Source: Rhodoferax sp.
Lineage (GTDB): Bacteria; Pseudomonadota; Gammaproteobacteria; Burkholderiales; Burkholderiaceae_C
NCBI GenBank assembly: GCA_021737905.1
Contig: JAIPDA010000029.1
Location: 1-14,254 of the forward strand
DNA: 14,254 nt
Direction of reading: 5' to 3'
Below are positions 7,537 to 14,254 of this stretch, piece by piece (the first letter of the stretch is position 1; every line of letters starts with the position of its first letter). A program made the translations under genes and the position numbers. Under the pieces are notes generated by a model. It did not search any database and was not told the origin of the DNA. It worked only from the letters and a program-made list of their open reading frames with translations.

Positions 7537-8892
7537 TCAGGGACTTGTCGCGCTATCCCGAGGGGCTTGCAAGGCTCGCCACAAAAGGGCCAAAAAGCTC
7601 AGCGCTACAGCCGCCAGGGCCAGTGTTGCCGCAGACCAGAAGCTGGCCGGGTTGGGCGCCGCAGGCAAGCTGGCGCTGCCGCCATAGGCCAGGAAATAGC
7701 CGCCGGCCAAGCCCACACCCCACAGCAGGACCCCGTAGATCAGCAGGGGCACCAGTGTGATGCGGTAGCAGCGCAGCAAAAAGGCGCACAAGGCCTGCAC
7801 TGAGTCGGCCAGATGGTAGAGCGCCACCCAGCCCAGCAGCGAGGACGCCGCAATCACCACTTCTGGGTTACGTGAAAACCAGGCCGGAATCTGCTGGCTG
7901 AGAAGCCACAACAATAGTGCCAATGCCGTGGCGCTGAGTGCCGACAGGCCAAGGGACATACCGACAACGCGCCTGGCCAGTGACGGCTCGCCGGCGCCTA
8001 TCCAGTAAGACACGCGGGCGCTGCTGGCGATTGCCAGCGACAAGGGAACCATGTAAAGCAGTGCAGCCAGGCTGGCGGCAATCTGGTGGCTGGCTGCAGC
8101 TACTGTGCCCTGCCGGGCAATGAAAAGCGCCATCAGTGTGAAGGAGGTCACCTCGACCATGTAAGACATACCGGCCGGCAGGCCCAGTCTTGCGAAGCTG
8201 GCAATCTGCCGCCAGTCGGGCTTTTCCATGGGGGCCCAGATCCGGTAAGGCCGGTAAATCGGGTTGCTGCGCAAGAGCAGCACTGCCATCAACAGCAAGA
8301 AATAGTTGACTACCAGCGTGGCCCATGCGCAACCCACAGCACCCTGGGGCGCCAGGCCTGCACCGCCGGCAACAAACCAGATCGACAGCGGAATTTTCAC
8401 AACCAGCGCGCCGACTTGCAGCCAGGTGACCAGCACCGGTTTGCCCAGTGACTGGTTGAGCGTGCTGAACTGCCTGAACAAAAGAGAGGGCGCAAAGGCC
8501 AGAGCCAGCACAGCCAGATAAGCGCGCACCTCTGCTTGCATGTCTGGCGGTATGTCGGCCCACTGCAGCAAGCGGCCGGGCAGCAGCAAAACAGCCATGC
8601 CGGCACAACTCAACAGCGCGCTCAGGTAAAGGCTCTGGCGGATGGACCGGCCCAGCGCGTGATGCTGTTGGGCGCCGCGCATCTGCGCCCAGATGGGCAA
8701 AAGCGCCTGAATCACTCCGATCAAACCGACATAAACACTGATGTAGATGGCCGAGCCAACCGACAGCGCAGCCAGCGCCGTGTCACTGTAGCGCCCCGCA
8801 ATCACGGTGTCTGCCACCCCGAAGGCCATCACTGCCAGTTGCCCCAGCAGCACGGTGCCGGCATGGCGCAAGATGAGCTTGAGTTCTTTCAC
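7537..8892 (-). CDS. NorM-type MATE family efflux transporter
   Basis: Inner-membrane antiporter of the MATE family, expected to export cationic or aromatic compounds using a Na+ or H+ gradient; the actual substrate is unknown. I place the start at GTG 8892 (451 residues), giving a four-base GTGA overlap with the stop of the upstream gene. A longer frame to 8973 would run deep into that gene and add an unhydrophobic tail. About 12 hydrophobic segments form two homologous halves (about 9-200 and 235-440). From the GTG, Asp28 (MAFGVADTVIAG), Glu247 (GMSYMVEVTSF) and Asp363 (YHLADSVQ) match the positions of Asp36, Glu255 and Asp371 of Vibrio cholerae NorM as I recall them, each with the same offset of eight, so the ion-coupling residues look intact. 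The end lies 70 bases before the pstS Pho box; a GC palindrome at 7517-7528 has no T-run. Confidence 0.9.
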   Translation of the reverse strand: MKELKLILRHAGTVLLGQLAVMAFGVADTVIAGRYSDTALAALSVGSAIYISVYVGLIGVIQALLPIWAQMRGAQQHHALGRSIRQSLYLSALLSCAGMAVLLLPGRLLQWADIPPDMQAEVRAYLAVLALAFAPSLLFRQFSTLNQSLGKPVLVTWLQVGALVVKIPLSIWFVAGGAGLAPQGAVGCAWATLVVNYFLLLMAVLLLRSNPIYRPYRIWAPMEKPDWRQIASFARLGLPAGMSYMVEVTSFTLMALFIARQGTVAAASHQIAASLAALLYMVPLSLAIASSARVSYWIGAGEPSLARRVVGMSLGLSALSATALALLLWLLSQQIPAWFSRNPEVVIAASSLLGWVALYHLADSVQALCAFLLRCYRITLVPLLIYGVLLWGVGLAGGYFLAYGGSASLPAAPNPASFWSAATLALAAVALSFLALLWRALQAPRDSATSP

Positions 8893-10634
8893 GCGCCAGG
8901 CATCAGGCGGCGAAACACCACCACGTTTTCGCTGCGGTCCATGGGCCGTCGAACCATGATCAAGCGCTGCCATTCGTTTTCAGGAAAGCGCTGTTTCATC
9001 ATCGCCAGGGAGCCGCTGTCAACCACCATGTAAGGGCAGTTCTGGCTTTGTGCGACGGGTCGTAAATCAAGCTTGCTGTGGTAGCGCAGCGCTGCGATCT
9101 GGGCGGAGTTCAAGCCCAGCACCGAAACGCAGGTGTGCCGATTGACTTGTCTGGCGACTTGCTGGGCCATCGGCAGATAGCTGCGCGCATAGTCCAGCAC
9201 CGGCAGCCATAAAGTCATCAATAGCAGCCAGCACAGCGTGGCGCCCCCGGCCGGCAATATCAGAGATTTCCAGATGGCAGCACGTTGCTGGCCGGTGCGC
9301 CATTTCACCAGCCAGGCCCAGGCCAGGGTACCGGCCAGTGCCAGCACAAAGGCCAGGGCCGAGAAGCTGGGCTCAAAGCCCGGGGCCAGCTTGGCCACAT
9401 TGTTCGCCATGGGCCGGGGGACACCGGTTTGCATGGCCACCCAGATCAGCCAGATGATGATCGCGCACGAGGTGAAAAACAGCAGAGTGAACCAATCGAT
9501 CAGCGAGGCCACGCTGCGTCTGAGTGTGGGCAGCGCAAAGGCCGCCAGCGCCGCCAGCGGCGGCAGACCCAGCAGCAGGGCGCGCTCAAATGCGCTGGTC
9601 AACACGGTGGCTCCTATAGCGACCGCCGCAAACCAAAGAGGCAGCGCCACGTGGCGGCTGGCAAGTTGCAGGCGCCAGCGGTACAAGGTCCACAAAGCCA
9701 GAGGCCAGGCCGGCCATGGGAACCATAAAAACAAGCGCAAAATCCGGCCCCACTCCGTGCTGGCCCGGCTGGGGTTCAGGGCGTTGAAGTTGACGCGCCA
9801 GGCCCACTGGTCCAGCGCATAAGCCAGGGCCGCTGCGCCTGCGGTGGCCAGGGTGATCAAGAGCATCCAGCCCCGGGGGTCTGCCTGCACGCCCTGGCTG
9901 CCGGGCGCATGGTCTTCAGTCACACCGCCCCAGCGGCTGTGTGACCACTCGACCACAACGCAGCCCAGCCCTAGTAAGCTTGCCACCGCGGGTGCACCGC
10001 TCAGCGAGAGCCCCACAATGCCGGTGACAAAGGCGGATGCCGGCCCCAGCACCCGCCAGGGGCTGCGGTAAGGGCTGGCTGCCACGCTGTAAAACATCAG
10101 CGTGGCAAAGCTGAGTTGGGCCATGCCGGCTGTTGTTTCGTGCGACAACTGCGCCAGACCCAGACAAGCCAACAGCGCCAACAGGCCGGCGTCTGCGATG
10201 GCTCTGGCGTAGTCAGTGGGTTTGGCTTCGCCGCCAAATGCAAAGGCCACGGGTTGGGCTTGCGGGCTGCGGGTGAGGTAGTAAACCGCGTACCAGGTTC
10301 CCAGCAGCGTCAACGCCAGCAGCGCCACATAGGGCAGGCGTGCGGCCAGAGCCGGGTCCAGAAAAGGCAGCAGCCAGATCGCCGCAGCCCCCAGCCAATA
10401 AGGCAGCAGCCCGTCCAGGCCCGCGGTTTGCCCCATCAGGCTGGGTTGCAACCAGCCGCTGCCGGTTTGCGCGAGCTCTTGCATCACGCCGAAAGCGGTG
10501 ATGTCAGCGCTCTTCCAAGGGCCACGACCGACAAAACCGGGCAGCACATAAGCCACGCCAAACAACACAAGCGCAAGGCGCGGCAGCCTGCGAACCGCAG
10601 ACTGGGCAATGATGGCGGGGGAGGGCAGGTTCAA
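8889..10634 (-). CDS. Polytopic membrane protein, divergent ArnT/GT39-like (GT-C) glycosyltransferase
   Basis: 581 residues with about ten to twelve hydrophobic segments and a soluble C-terminal domain (about 490-581). The first large loop, after a membrane segment at about 19-34, reads GPWKSAD...GWLQPSLMGQ...PYW. This has the layout of the ArnT/PMT (GT39/GT83) first periplasmic loop (acidic pair, then W-x-x-P, then KPPL-x-YW), with only one clear acidic residue (Asp44) where the family usually has two, and with GLLPYW in place of KPPLxYW. Such enzymes move a sugar from a polyprenyl-phosphate donor to a periplasmic acceptor; the acceptor here is unknown. The start is TTG 10634: an in-frame stop lies five codons upstream and no ATG occurs before the first conserved loop. 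Shine-Dalgarno is weak, so an internal start (for example GTG at Val23-24) is possible. It is coupled by GTGA to the MATE gene. Family placement is by motif layout only. Confidence 0.72.
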   Translation of the reverse strand: MNLPSPAIIAQSAVRRLPRLALVLFGVAYVLPGFVGRGPWKSADITAFGVMQELAQTGSGWLQPSLMGQTAGLDGLLPYWLGAAAIWLLPFLDPALAARLPYVALLALTLLGTWYAVYYLTRSPQAQPVAFAFGGEAKPTDYARAIADAGLLALLACLGLAQLSHETTAGMAQLSFATLMFYSVAASPYRSPWRVLGPASAFVTGIVGLSLSGAPAVASLLGLGCVVVEWSHSRWGGVTEDHAPGSQGVQADPRGWMLLITLATAGAAALAYALDQWAWRVNFNALNPSRASTEWGRILRLFLWFPWPAWPLALWTLYRWRLQLASRHVALPLWFAAVAIGATVLTSAFERALLLGLPPLAALAAFALPTLRRSVASLIDWFTLLFFTSCAIIIWLIWVAMQTGVPRPMANNVAKLAPGFEPSFSALAFVLALAGTLAWAWLVKWRTGQQRAAIWKSLILPAGGATLCWLLLMTLWLPVLDYARSYLPMAQQVARQVNRHTCVSVLGLNSAQIAALRYHSKLDLRPVAQSQNCPYMVVDSGSLAMMKQRFPENEWQRLIMVRRPMDRSENVVVFRRLMPGA

Positions 10635-10705
10635 AGCAAAAGCGGCAGGTCAGAGGGTTCTGGAAGTAAGCCTGAATGATGACGGATAACCGTGCCTGTT
10701 GGGCG

Positions 10706-10738
10706 AAAAAAAAGCAGCCTGAACCTCAGGCTGCTTTT
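10706..10738 (-). terminator. Intrinsic terminator of rpmE
   Basis: Read on the minus strand, 27 bases after the rpmE stop, a 13-bp perfect stem (10726-10738 pairing with 10710-10722) with a 3-base loop is followed by an eight-base T run (A8 at 10706-10713 on the plus strand). It separates rpmE from the membrane glycosyltransferase gene, which must therefore have its own promoter in 10635-10705; I see no clear -35/-10 pair there. Confidence 0.92.
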
Positions 10739-10764
10739 GGTATCGACTCGAAATTCTTCGCAGC

Positions 10765-11022
10765 TTACTTGGCGGCAGTTTTGCCGAAGCGGTTGCGGAA
10801 CTTCTCGACACGGCCACCCATGTTGTCCACGGATTTTTGCGTGCCGGTGTAAAAAGGGTGCGATTCGCTGGAAGTGTCCAGCTTGTACAGAGGCAACTCG
10901 CGACCGTCGTCCATCTTCACCATCTCTTTGGTGTTGACGCAAGAACGCGTGACGAACTTGAAGTTGTTGGACAAGTCCAAAAAGCAAACTTCGCGGTAAT
11001 TAGGGTGAATGCCGTCTTTCAT
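10765..11022 (-). CDS. rpmE2: 50S ribosomal protein L31, type B (zinc-independent form)
   Basis: 85 residues. It begins KDGIHPNYREV and has SSESHPFYTGTQKSVDNMGGRVEKFRNRFGK, the L31 core. The CxxC zinc-binding pairs of type A L31 are absent: there are only two cysteines (Cys13 and Cys28), far apart, and the central insertion is of the type B (YkgM-like) kind. L31 bridges the two ribosomal subunits at the central protuberance. A good ribosome binding site (AAGGAA, rev. strand of 11030-11035) lies seven bases before the ATG. The gene has its own promoter region and a strong terminator, so it is monocistronic, downstream of rho. No Zur-type operator was recognised; in this group type B is often the only L31, in which case zinc control would not be expected. 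Confidence 0.95.
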   Translation of the reverse strand: MKDGIHPNYREVCFLDLSNNFKFVTRSCVNTKEMVKMDDGRELPLYKLDTSSESHPFYTGTQKSVDNMGGRVEKFRNRFGKTAAK

Positions 11023-11089
11023 TTCTCTGTTCCTTAATCGTTGCGGGAGCCATACAGGCCATTCCTGGACACTTTCCGCTTAACCGCGC

Positions 11090-11095
11090 ATTATG
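11090..11095 (-). promoter_or_regulatory. Probable extended -10 element of the rpmE promoter
   Basis: On the minus strand TGGCATAAT precedes the rpmE start by about 67 bases: a TG dinucleotide one base before CATAAT (5/6 match to TATAAT). No good -35 stands 17 bases upstream, which is usual for extended -10 promoters. The same TGnCATAAT form occurs before rho. The call rests on pattern only. Confidence 0.5.
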
Positions 11096-11128
11096 CCACG
11101 GTAACAAGCCTCTTTTTCAGCCGGGGCC

Positions 11129-11152
11129 GCGGATCCGGCTTAGCCGGTCCGC
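11129..11152. repeat. Hairpin GCGGATCCGGC-TTA-GCCGGTCCGC next to the palindromic repeats
   Basis: An inverted repeat with 10 paired bases, one bulged T and a TTA loop (11129-11139 against 11143-11152), directly adjoining the first copy of the palindromic repeat. The arm GCCGGTCCGC recurs at 13218-13227 in the trxA/addB intergenic region, which suggests a dispersed element. No T-run follows on either strand, so it is not a classical terminator, though it lies where rho transcripts would end. Confidence 0.6.
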
Positions 11153-11208
11153 AGGCGCAGCGCCCCCCAGGGGGGCAGCTTTTACACGAAGTGAAAAGCG
11201 TGGGGGCC
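11152..11208. repeat. Intergenic palindromic repeat, copy 1
   Basis: A 57-base unit: CAGGCGCAG, then a GCCCCCC-A-GGGGGGC palindrome, then a second weak hairpin (CTTTTACAC-GAA-GTGAAAAG), then CGTGGGGGCC. It is nearly identical to the unit at 11218-11276. GC-rich units of this form are, to my recollection, common between genes in Comamonadaceae genomes. Both copies lie between rho and rpmE. Confidence 0.8.
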
Positions 11209-11217
11209 AACAATCAT

Positions 11218-11273
11218 CAGGCGCAGCTCCCCCTAGGGGGGCAGCTTTGACACGAAGTGAAAAAGCGTGGGGG

Positions 11274-11276
<3 letters not shown>
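11218..11276. repeat. Intergenic palindromic repeat, copy 2, carrying the rho stop codon
   Basis: A 59-base direct copy of the 11152-11208 unit with a few differences: the palindrome core is CCCCCTAGGGGG instead of CCCCCCAGGGGGG, and the A-run is one base longer. Its last three bases are the rho stop codon (TAG on the minus strand), so the element abuts and supplies the end of the rho reading frame. The stem-loops could protect the 3' end of rho mRNA or act in termination. Confidence 0.8.
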
Positions 11277-12536
<1,260 letters not shown>

Positions 12537-12555
12537 GGGGTTACCTGCGTGAATG

Positions 12556-12598
12556 GAACACCTGCAAAGTGGTGTTCAACTGAAAAAAACCGGGGGGG
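12556..12598 (-). promoter_or_regulatory. rho leader: C7GGT7 tract followed by a hairpin next to the ribosome binding site
   Basis: On the minus strand, 47-62 bases before the rho ATG is C7GGT7 (12598 down to 12583), followed by a 7-bp hairpin (GAACACC/GGTGTTC arms at 12556-12562 and 12571-12577, 8-base loop) that ends nine bases before the AGGTAA. The C-run is the kind of sequence Rho binds, and Rho autoregulates its own leader in E. coli by premature termination; a similar role here is inference. Confidence 0.4.
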
Positions 12599-12611
12599 AT
12601 GAAAAGACGAG

Positions 12612-12651
12612 CCAGCCGGCGATGGGCTTTGAGTGACTCTAAGCCGGCTGG
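12612..12651 (-). terminator. Hairpin in the trxA-rho gap: weak terminator or rho attenuator
   Basis: A perfect 9-bp GC-rich stem (CCAGCCGGC at 12612-12620, GCCGGCTGG at 12643-12651) with a 22-base loop that itself holds the small palindrome GAGTGACTC. On the minus strand it is followed by CTCGTCTTTTC, a poor U-tract starting six bases late. It lies downstream of the probable rho -10 element, so it would be in both trxA read-through and rho leader RNA. Function is unproven. Confidence 0.4.
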
Positions 12652-12703
12652 TCAAGGCCGGTATTCAAATGCTCTCAGGGGGTAACCAAGAGCTCTTTGG
12701 CAA

Positions 12704-12709
12704 ATTATG
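12704..12709 (-). promoter_or_regulatory. Probable extended -10 element of the rho promoter
   Basis: On the minus strand TGTCATAAT: TG one base before CATAAT (5/6 to TATAAT). A possible -35 TTGCCG is 19 bases upstream, longer than ideal. The predicted transcript start near 12697 gives a rho leader of about 160 nt containing both hairpins and the C7GGT7 tract. Rho would thus be expressed separately from trxA as well as by read-through. Confidence 0.45.
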
Positions 12710-12813
12710 ACAGGAAAAACCAGGGTTTCGGCAAAGCAGGGCGCCCGGGTCAGTGCCAGGCCCCACAGGGTGGCCAGGCCCAGCTTGGAAGCGCTGGGCT
12801 TGGAGCAGGAGTC

Positions 12814-13146
12814 TCAGGCCAGTTGCTGGTTGATGAATTCGGTCAATTGGGCCTTGCTCAAGGCGCCGACTTTGGTGGCCGCAAGCTCACCATCTTTGAA
12901 GATCATCAGGGTGGGAATGCCGCGGATGCCGAATTTGGCCGGCACGTCTCGGTTTTCGTCGACGTTCATCTTGGCAATCTGAAGTTTGCCTACGTAACCG
13001 GCTGCCACTTCGTCGAGAATCGGTGCAATCATCTTGCACGGCCCACACCATTCTGCCCAGTAGTCCACCAGCACCGGTGTGCTTGATTTCAGGACATCCG
13101 CGTCAAATGTGGCGTCGGTGGTGTGTTTGATCAGATCGCTGGCCAT
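12814..13146 (-). CDS. trxA: Thioredoxin 1 (TrxA)
   Basis: 110 residues, single thioredoxin fold. The cytoplasmic disulfide reductase reduces ribonucleotide reductase, PAPS reductase, methionine sulfoxide reductase and others, and is itself reduced by thioredoxin reductase. The redox motif WCGPCK occupies 33-38 (Cys34, Cys37), and the cis-proline is Pro78 in RGIPTL. No signal peptide is present. A strong ribosome binding site AGGAG (rev. strand of 13152-13156) lies five bases before the AAGGCTT-like leader to the ATG. The order trxA-rho is shared with E. coli and other proteobacteria. A 7-bp hairpin (12778-12784 with 12793-12799) follows the stop closely but has no T-run, so the end of the trxA mRNA is not clear. 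Confidence 0.97.
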   Translation of the reverse strand: MASDLIKHTTDATFDADVLKSSTPVLVDYWAEWCGPCKMIAPILDEVAAGYVGKLQIAKMNVDENRDVPAKFGIRGIPTLMIFKDGELAATKVGALSKAQLTEFINQQLA

Positions 13147-13279
13147 GAAGGCTCCTTGAGAAGTAGTTCAAGATACGGCTAAAGTTGCTGTCATTGTGGC
13201 AGAAAGCCGGCACCTTGGCCGGTCCGCCCCCGCACAGGTTCTTCCATCAGCGTCCTACAGAGCACGGCAATTCCACCCC
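13147..13279. promoter_or_regulatory. Divergent intergenic region between trxA and the AddB-like gene
   Basis: 133 bases that must hold the trxA promoter (leftward) and possibly that of the rightward gene. On the minus strand CACAAT (in TGCCACAATGAC) is a possible -10 for trxA, but no good -35 accompanies it. The stretch also has a short GC hairpin (CCGGC/GCCGG, 13207-13211 and 13218-13222) whose right arm shares GCCGGTCCGC with the repeat cluster after rho. No clear ribosome binding site precedes the ATG at 13280. Confidence 0.35.
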
Positions 13280-14254
13280 ATGAGCAACCTGCACTTCATT
13301 GACATCAACTGGCGAAGGGTGATGGGCTTGATACGTCAGGAGATCGCCGCCCGGGGGCTTCATCCCAGCGCTTGTGTGGTGCTGGTGCCTTATGCCCAGT
13401 TGATGCCCCAGGCCCGACTGGCCTGGGCCGCGCAGGGCGAAGCTGCTTTCGTGCCACGTTTTGAGACCACCATGAACTGGGCCAATAACCTGCAGATGCC
13501 CTTGGCCGGGCCGCTGGCGCCTGCCCCAGGCGAGTTGACCATGGACACGGCGTGCGACTGGCTGACTGCCGCTGGTTTGCTGACGCAGGCCGGTATGGGT
13601 GCACACAAGGAGATGTTGGCGGGGCGGCTGGTCGAGGCCGCCTGGTCGCTGGCCCGTCTGGCGGCTGCCTGGCCGCCTGAGGAGCGTGCCGCTTGGGGTC
13701 AAAAACTGGCGCCGCAGCTGGCCGCTGGCATGGATTCCCCCTTGTTGAAGCTGGAGTCCGCTGTGGGCCAAATTGCCCTGGCCTGGGCGTCCACCTCGGC
13801 TTACCCGACCGATGTGCTGTTTTTGGCCGAAGCCGAGTTGCTGGTCGTGCTCGATGGTTTTCAGGCGGACCCCTTGAGCGACAGCCTCAAGGCCCGCTGG
13901 GGTGAGCGGGCGCTGTCCTTGCCCTTGCTGGTGCCGGGCACGCCGGGACAAACTGCGCTGCAAGCCGCCAGCGATGCAGAAGATGAGGCGCAGCGTGCTA
14001 CGGCCTGTGTGTTGGCCAGACTGAGCCAAGGCTTGAGCCCGGTGGCACTGGTGGCCCAAGACCGCTTGCTCACACGCCGCGTGCGCGCCATGCTGGCCAA
14101 CTTGGGGGTGGCCGTACGCGACGAGACCGGATGGAAGCTGTCAACGACCCGCGCTGCGGCGAGCATCATGAGCTTGCTGCGTGCAGCGGCCTGGGATGTG
14201 TCTTCGGATGCCATGCTCGACTGGCTTAAAAACGCACCTGTGTTTGACGCCGCC
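13280..14254 (+). CDS. AddB-like PD-(D/E)XK nuclease family protein, N-terminal part (3' end outside window)
   Basis: Open frame from ATG 13280 to the right edge: 325 residues without a stop. The fragment resembles the N-terminal, degenerate helicase-like half of AddB/RecB-family exonuclease subunits, the partner of the AddA helicase-nuclease in double-strand-break repair. It begins SNLHFIDINW with a following PYAQLMPQAR segment, like the finger/loop region that opens AddB proteins. The best marker is DAEDEAQRAT...GLSPVALVAQDRLLTRRVRAMLANLGVAVRDETGWKLS (about residues 235-295), matching the AddB block that carries the relic of the helicase motifs. The C-terminal nuclease domain and Fe-S cysteines lie outside the window. 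It is divergent from trxA; an addA gene would be expected to the right. Family call by recognition only; a start further inside the frame cannot be excluded. Confidence 0.75.
   Translation, partial: MSNLHFIDINWRRVMGLIRQEIAARGLHPSACVVLVPYAQLMPQARLAWAAQGEAAFVPRFETTMNWANNLQMPLAGPLAPAPGELTMDTACDWLTAAGLLTQAGMGAHKEMLAGRLVEAAWSLARLAAAWPPEERAAWGQKLAPQLAAGMDSPLLKLESAVGQIALAWASTSAYPTDVLFLAEAELLVVLDGFQADPLSDSLKARWGERALSLPLLVPGTPGQTALQAASDAEDEAQRATACVLARLSQGLSPVALVAQDRLLTRRVRAMLANLGVAVRDETGWKLSTTRAAASIMSLLRAAAWDVSSDAMLDWLKNAPVFDAA

Noticed and set aside
8893..8973. A longer MATE protein starting at 8973
   Set aside because: It would overlap the upstream gene by 85 bases and add a polar tail before the conserved first membrane segment; the GTG at 8892 gives the usual NorM length and a GTGA overlap.
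11041..11250. Small plus-strand frame across the repeats between rpmE and rho
   Set aside because: It translates palindromic repeat DNA and has no ribosome binding site; no sign of a real peptide.
12697..12715. CTGTCATA in the rho promoter as a Pho box
   Set aside because: The first half-site is perfect but the second (TGCCA) is off by one base in spacing and poorly matched, and the site coincides with the -10 of rho, a gene not expected in the Pho regulon.

Overview
The window reads as a chromosomal housekeeping region of a beta-proteobacterium of the order Burkholderiales, most likely family Comamonadaceae (Rhodoferax/Polaromonas-like). The grounds are the closeness of the proteins to that group as I recognise them, the complete pstSCAB-phoUBR cluster, the trxA-rho-rpmE order, and a GC-rich intergenic palindromic repeat of a kind I associate with Comamonadaceae. 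No database search was possible, so the family-level placement is inference.

Layout. Nearly everything is on the minus strand. On the plus strand, 1-699 is the 3' part of a GT4 glycosyltransferase that converges on phoR. On the minus strand, read in transcription order from the right, 7396 down to 807 is the phosphate regulon: pstS, pstC, pstA, pstB, phoU, phoB, phoR. A near-consensus Pho box and a -10 element precede pstS, and a strong intrinsic terminator lies between pstS and pstC. Upstream of this (7537-10634) is a two-gene unit made of an ArnT/GT39-like membrane protein and a NorM-type MATE exporter, joined by a GTGA overlap. Further upstream are rpmE (type B L31) with its own promoter, Shine-Dalgarno and terminator, then two copies of a palindromic repeat, then rho and trxA. 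Divergent from trxA, an AddB-like recombination nuclease/helicase subunit begins at 13280 and runs off the right edge.

How the genes work together. PstS captures periplasmic phosphate, PstC and PstA form the channel and PstB powers it. PhoU passes the transport state to the sensor kinase PhoR, and PhoB, once phosphorylated, activates the promoter before pstS, so the operon encodes its own feedback loop. The terminator after pstS would give much more binding protein than membrane channel. The PhoU-PhoB-PhoR junctions overlap by 4 bases each, consistent with translational coupling. The trxA-rho-rpmE segment is general housekeeping. Its most interesting part is the rho leader, which carries two hairpins and a C7GGT7 tract that could serve Rho autoregulation.

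I found no tRNA, rRNA, CRISPR array, insertion sequence, prophage or anti-phage system. The window looks like ordinary core genome; the items worth a second look are regulatory (rho leader, operon-internal terminator, repeat pair at the rho 3' end) and the uncharacterised GT-C/MATE pair.
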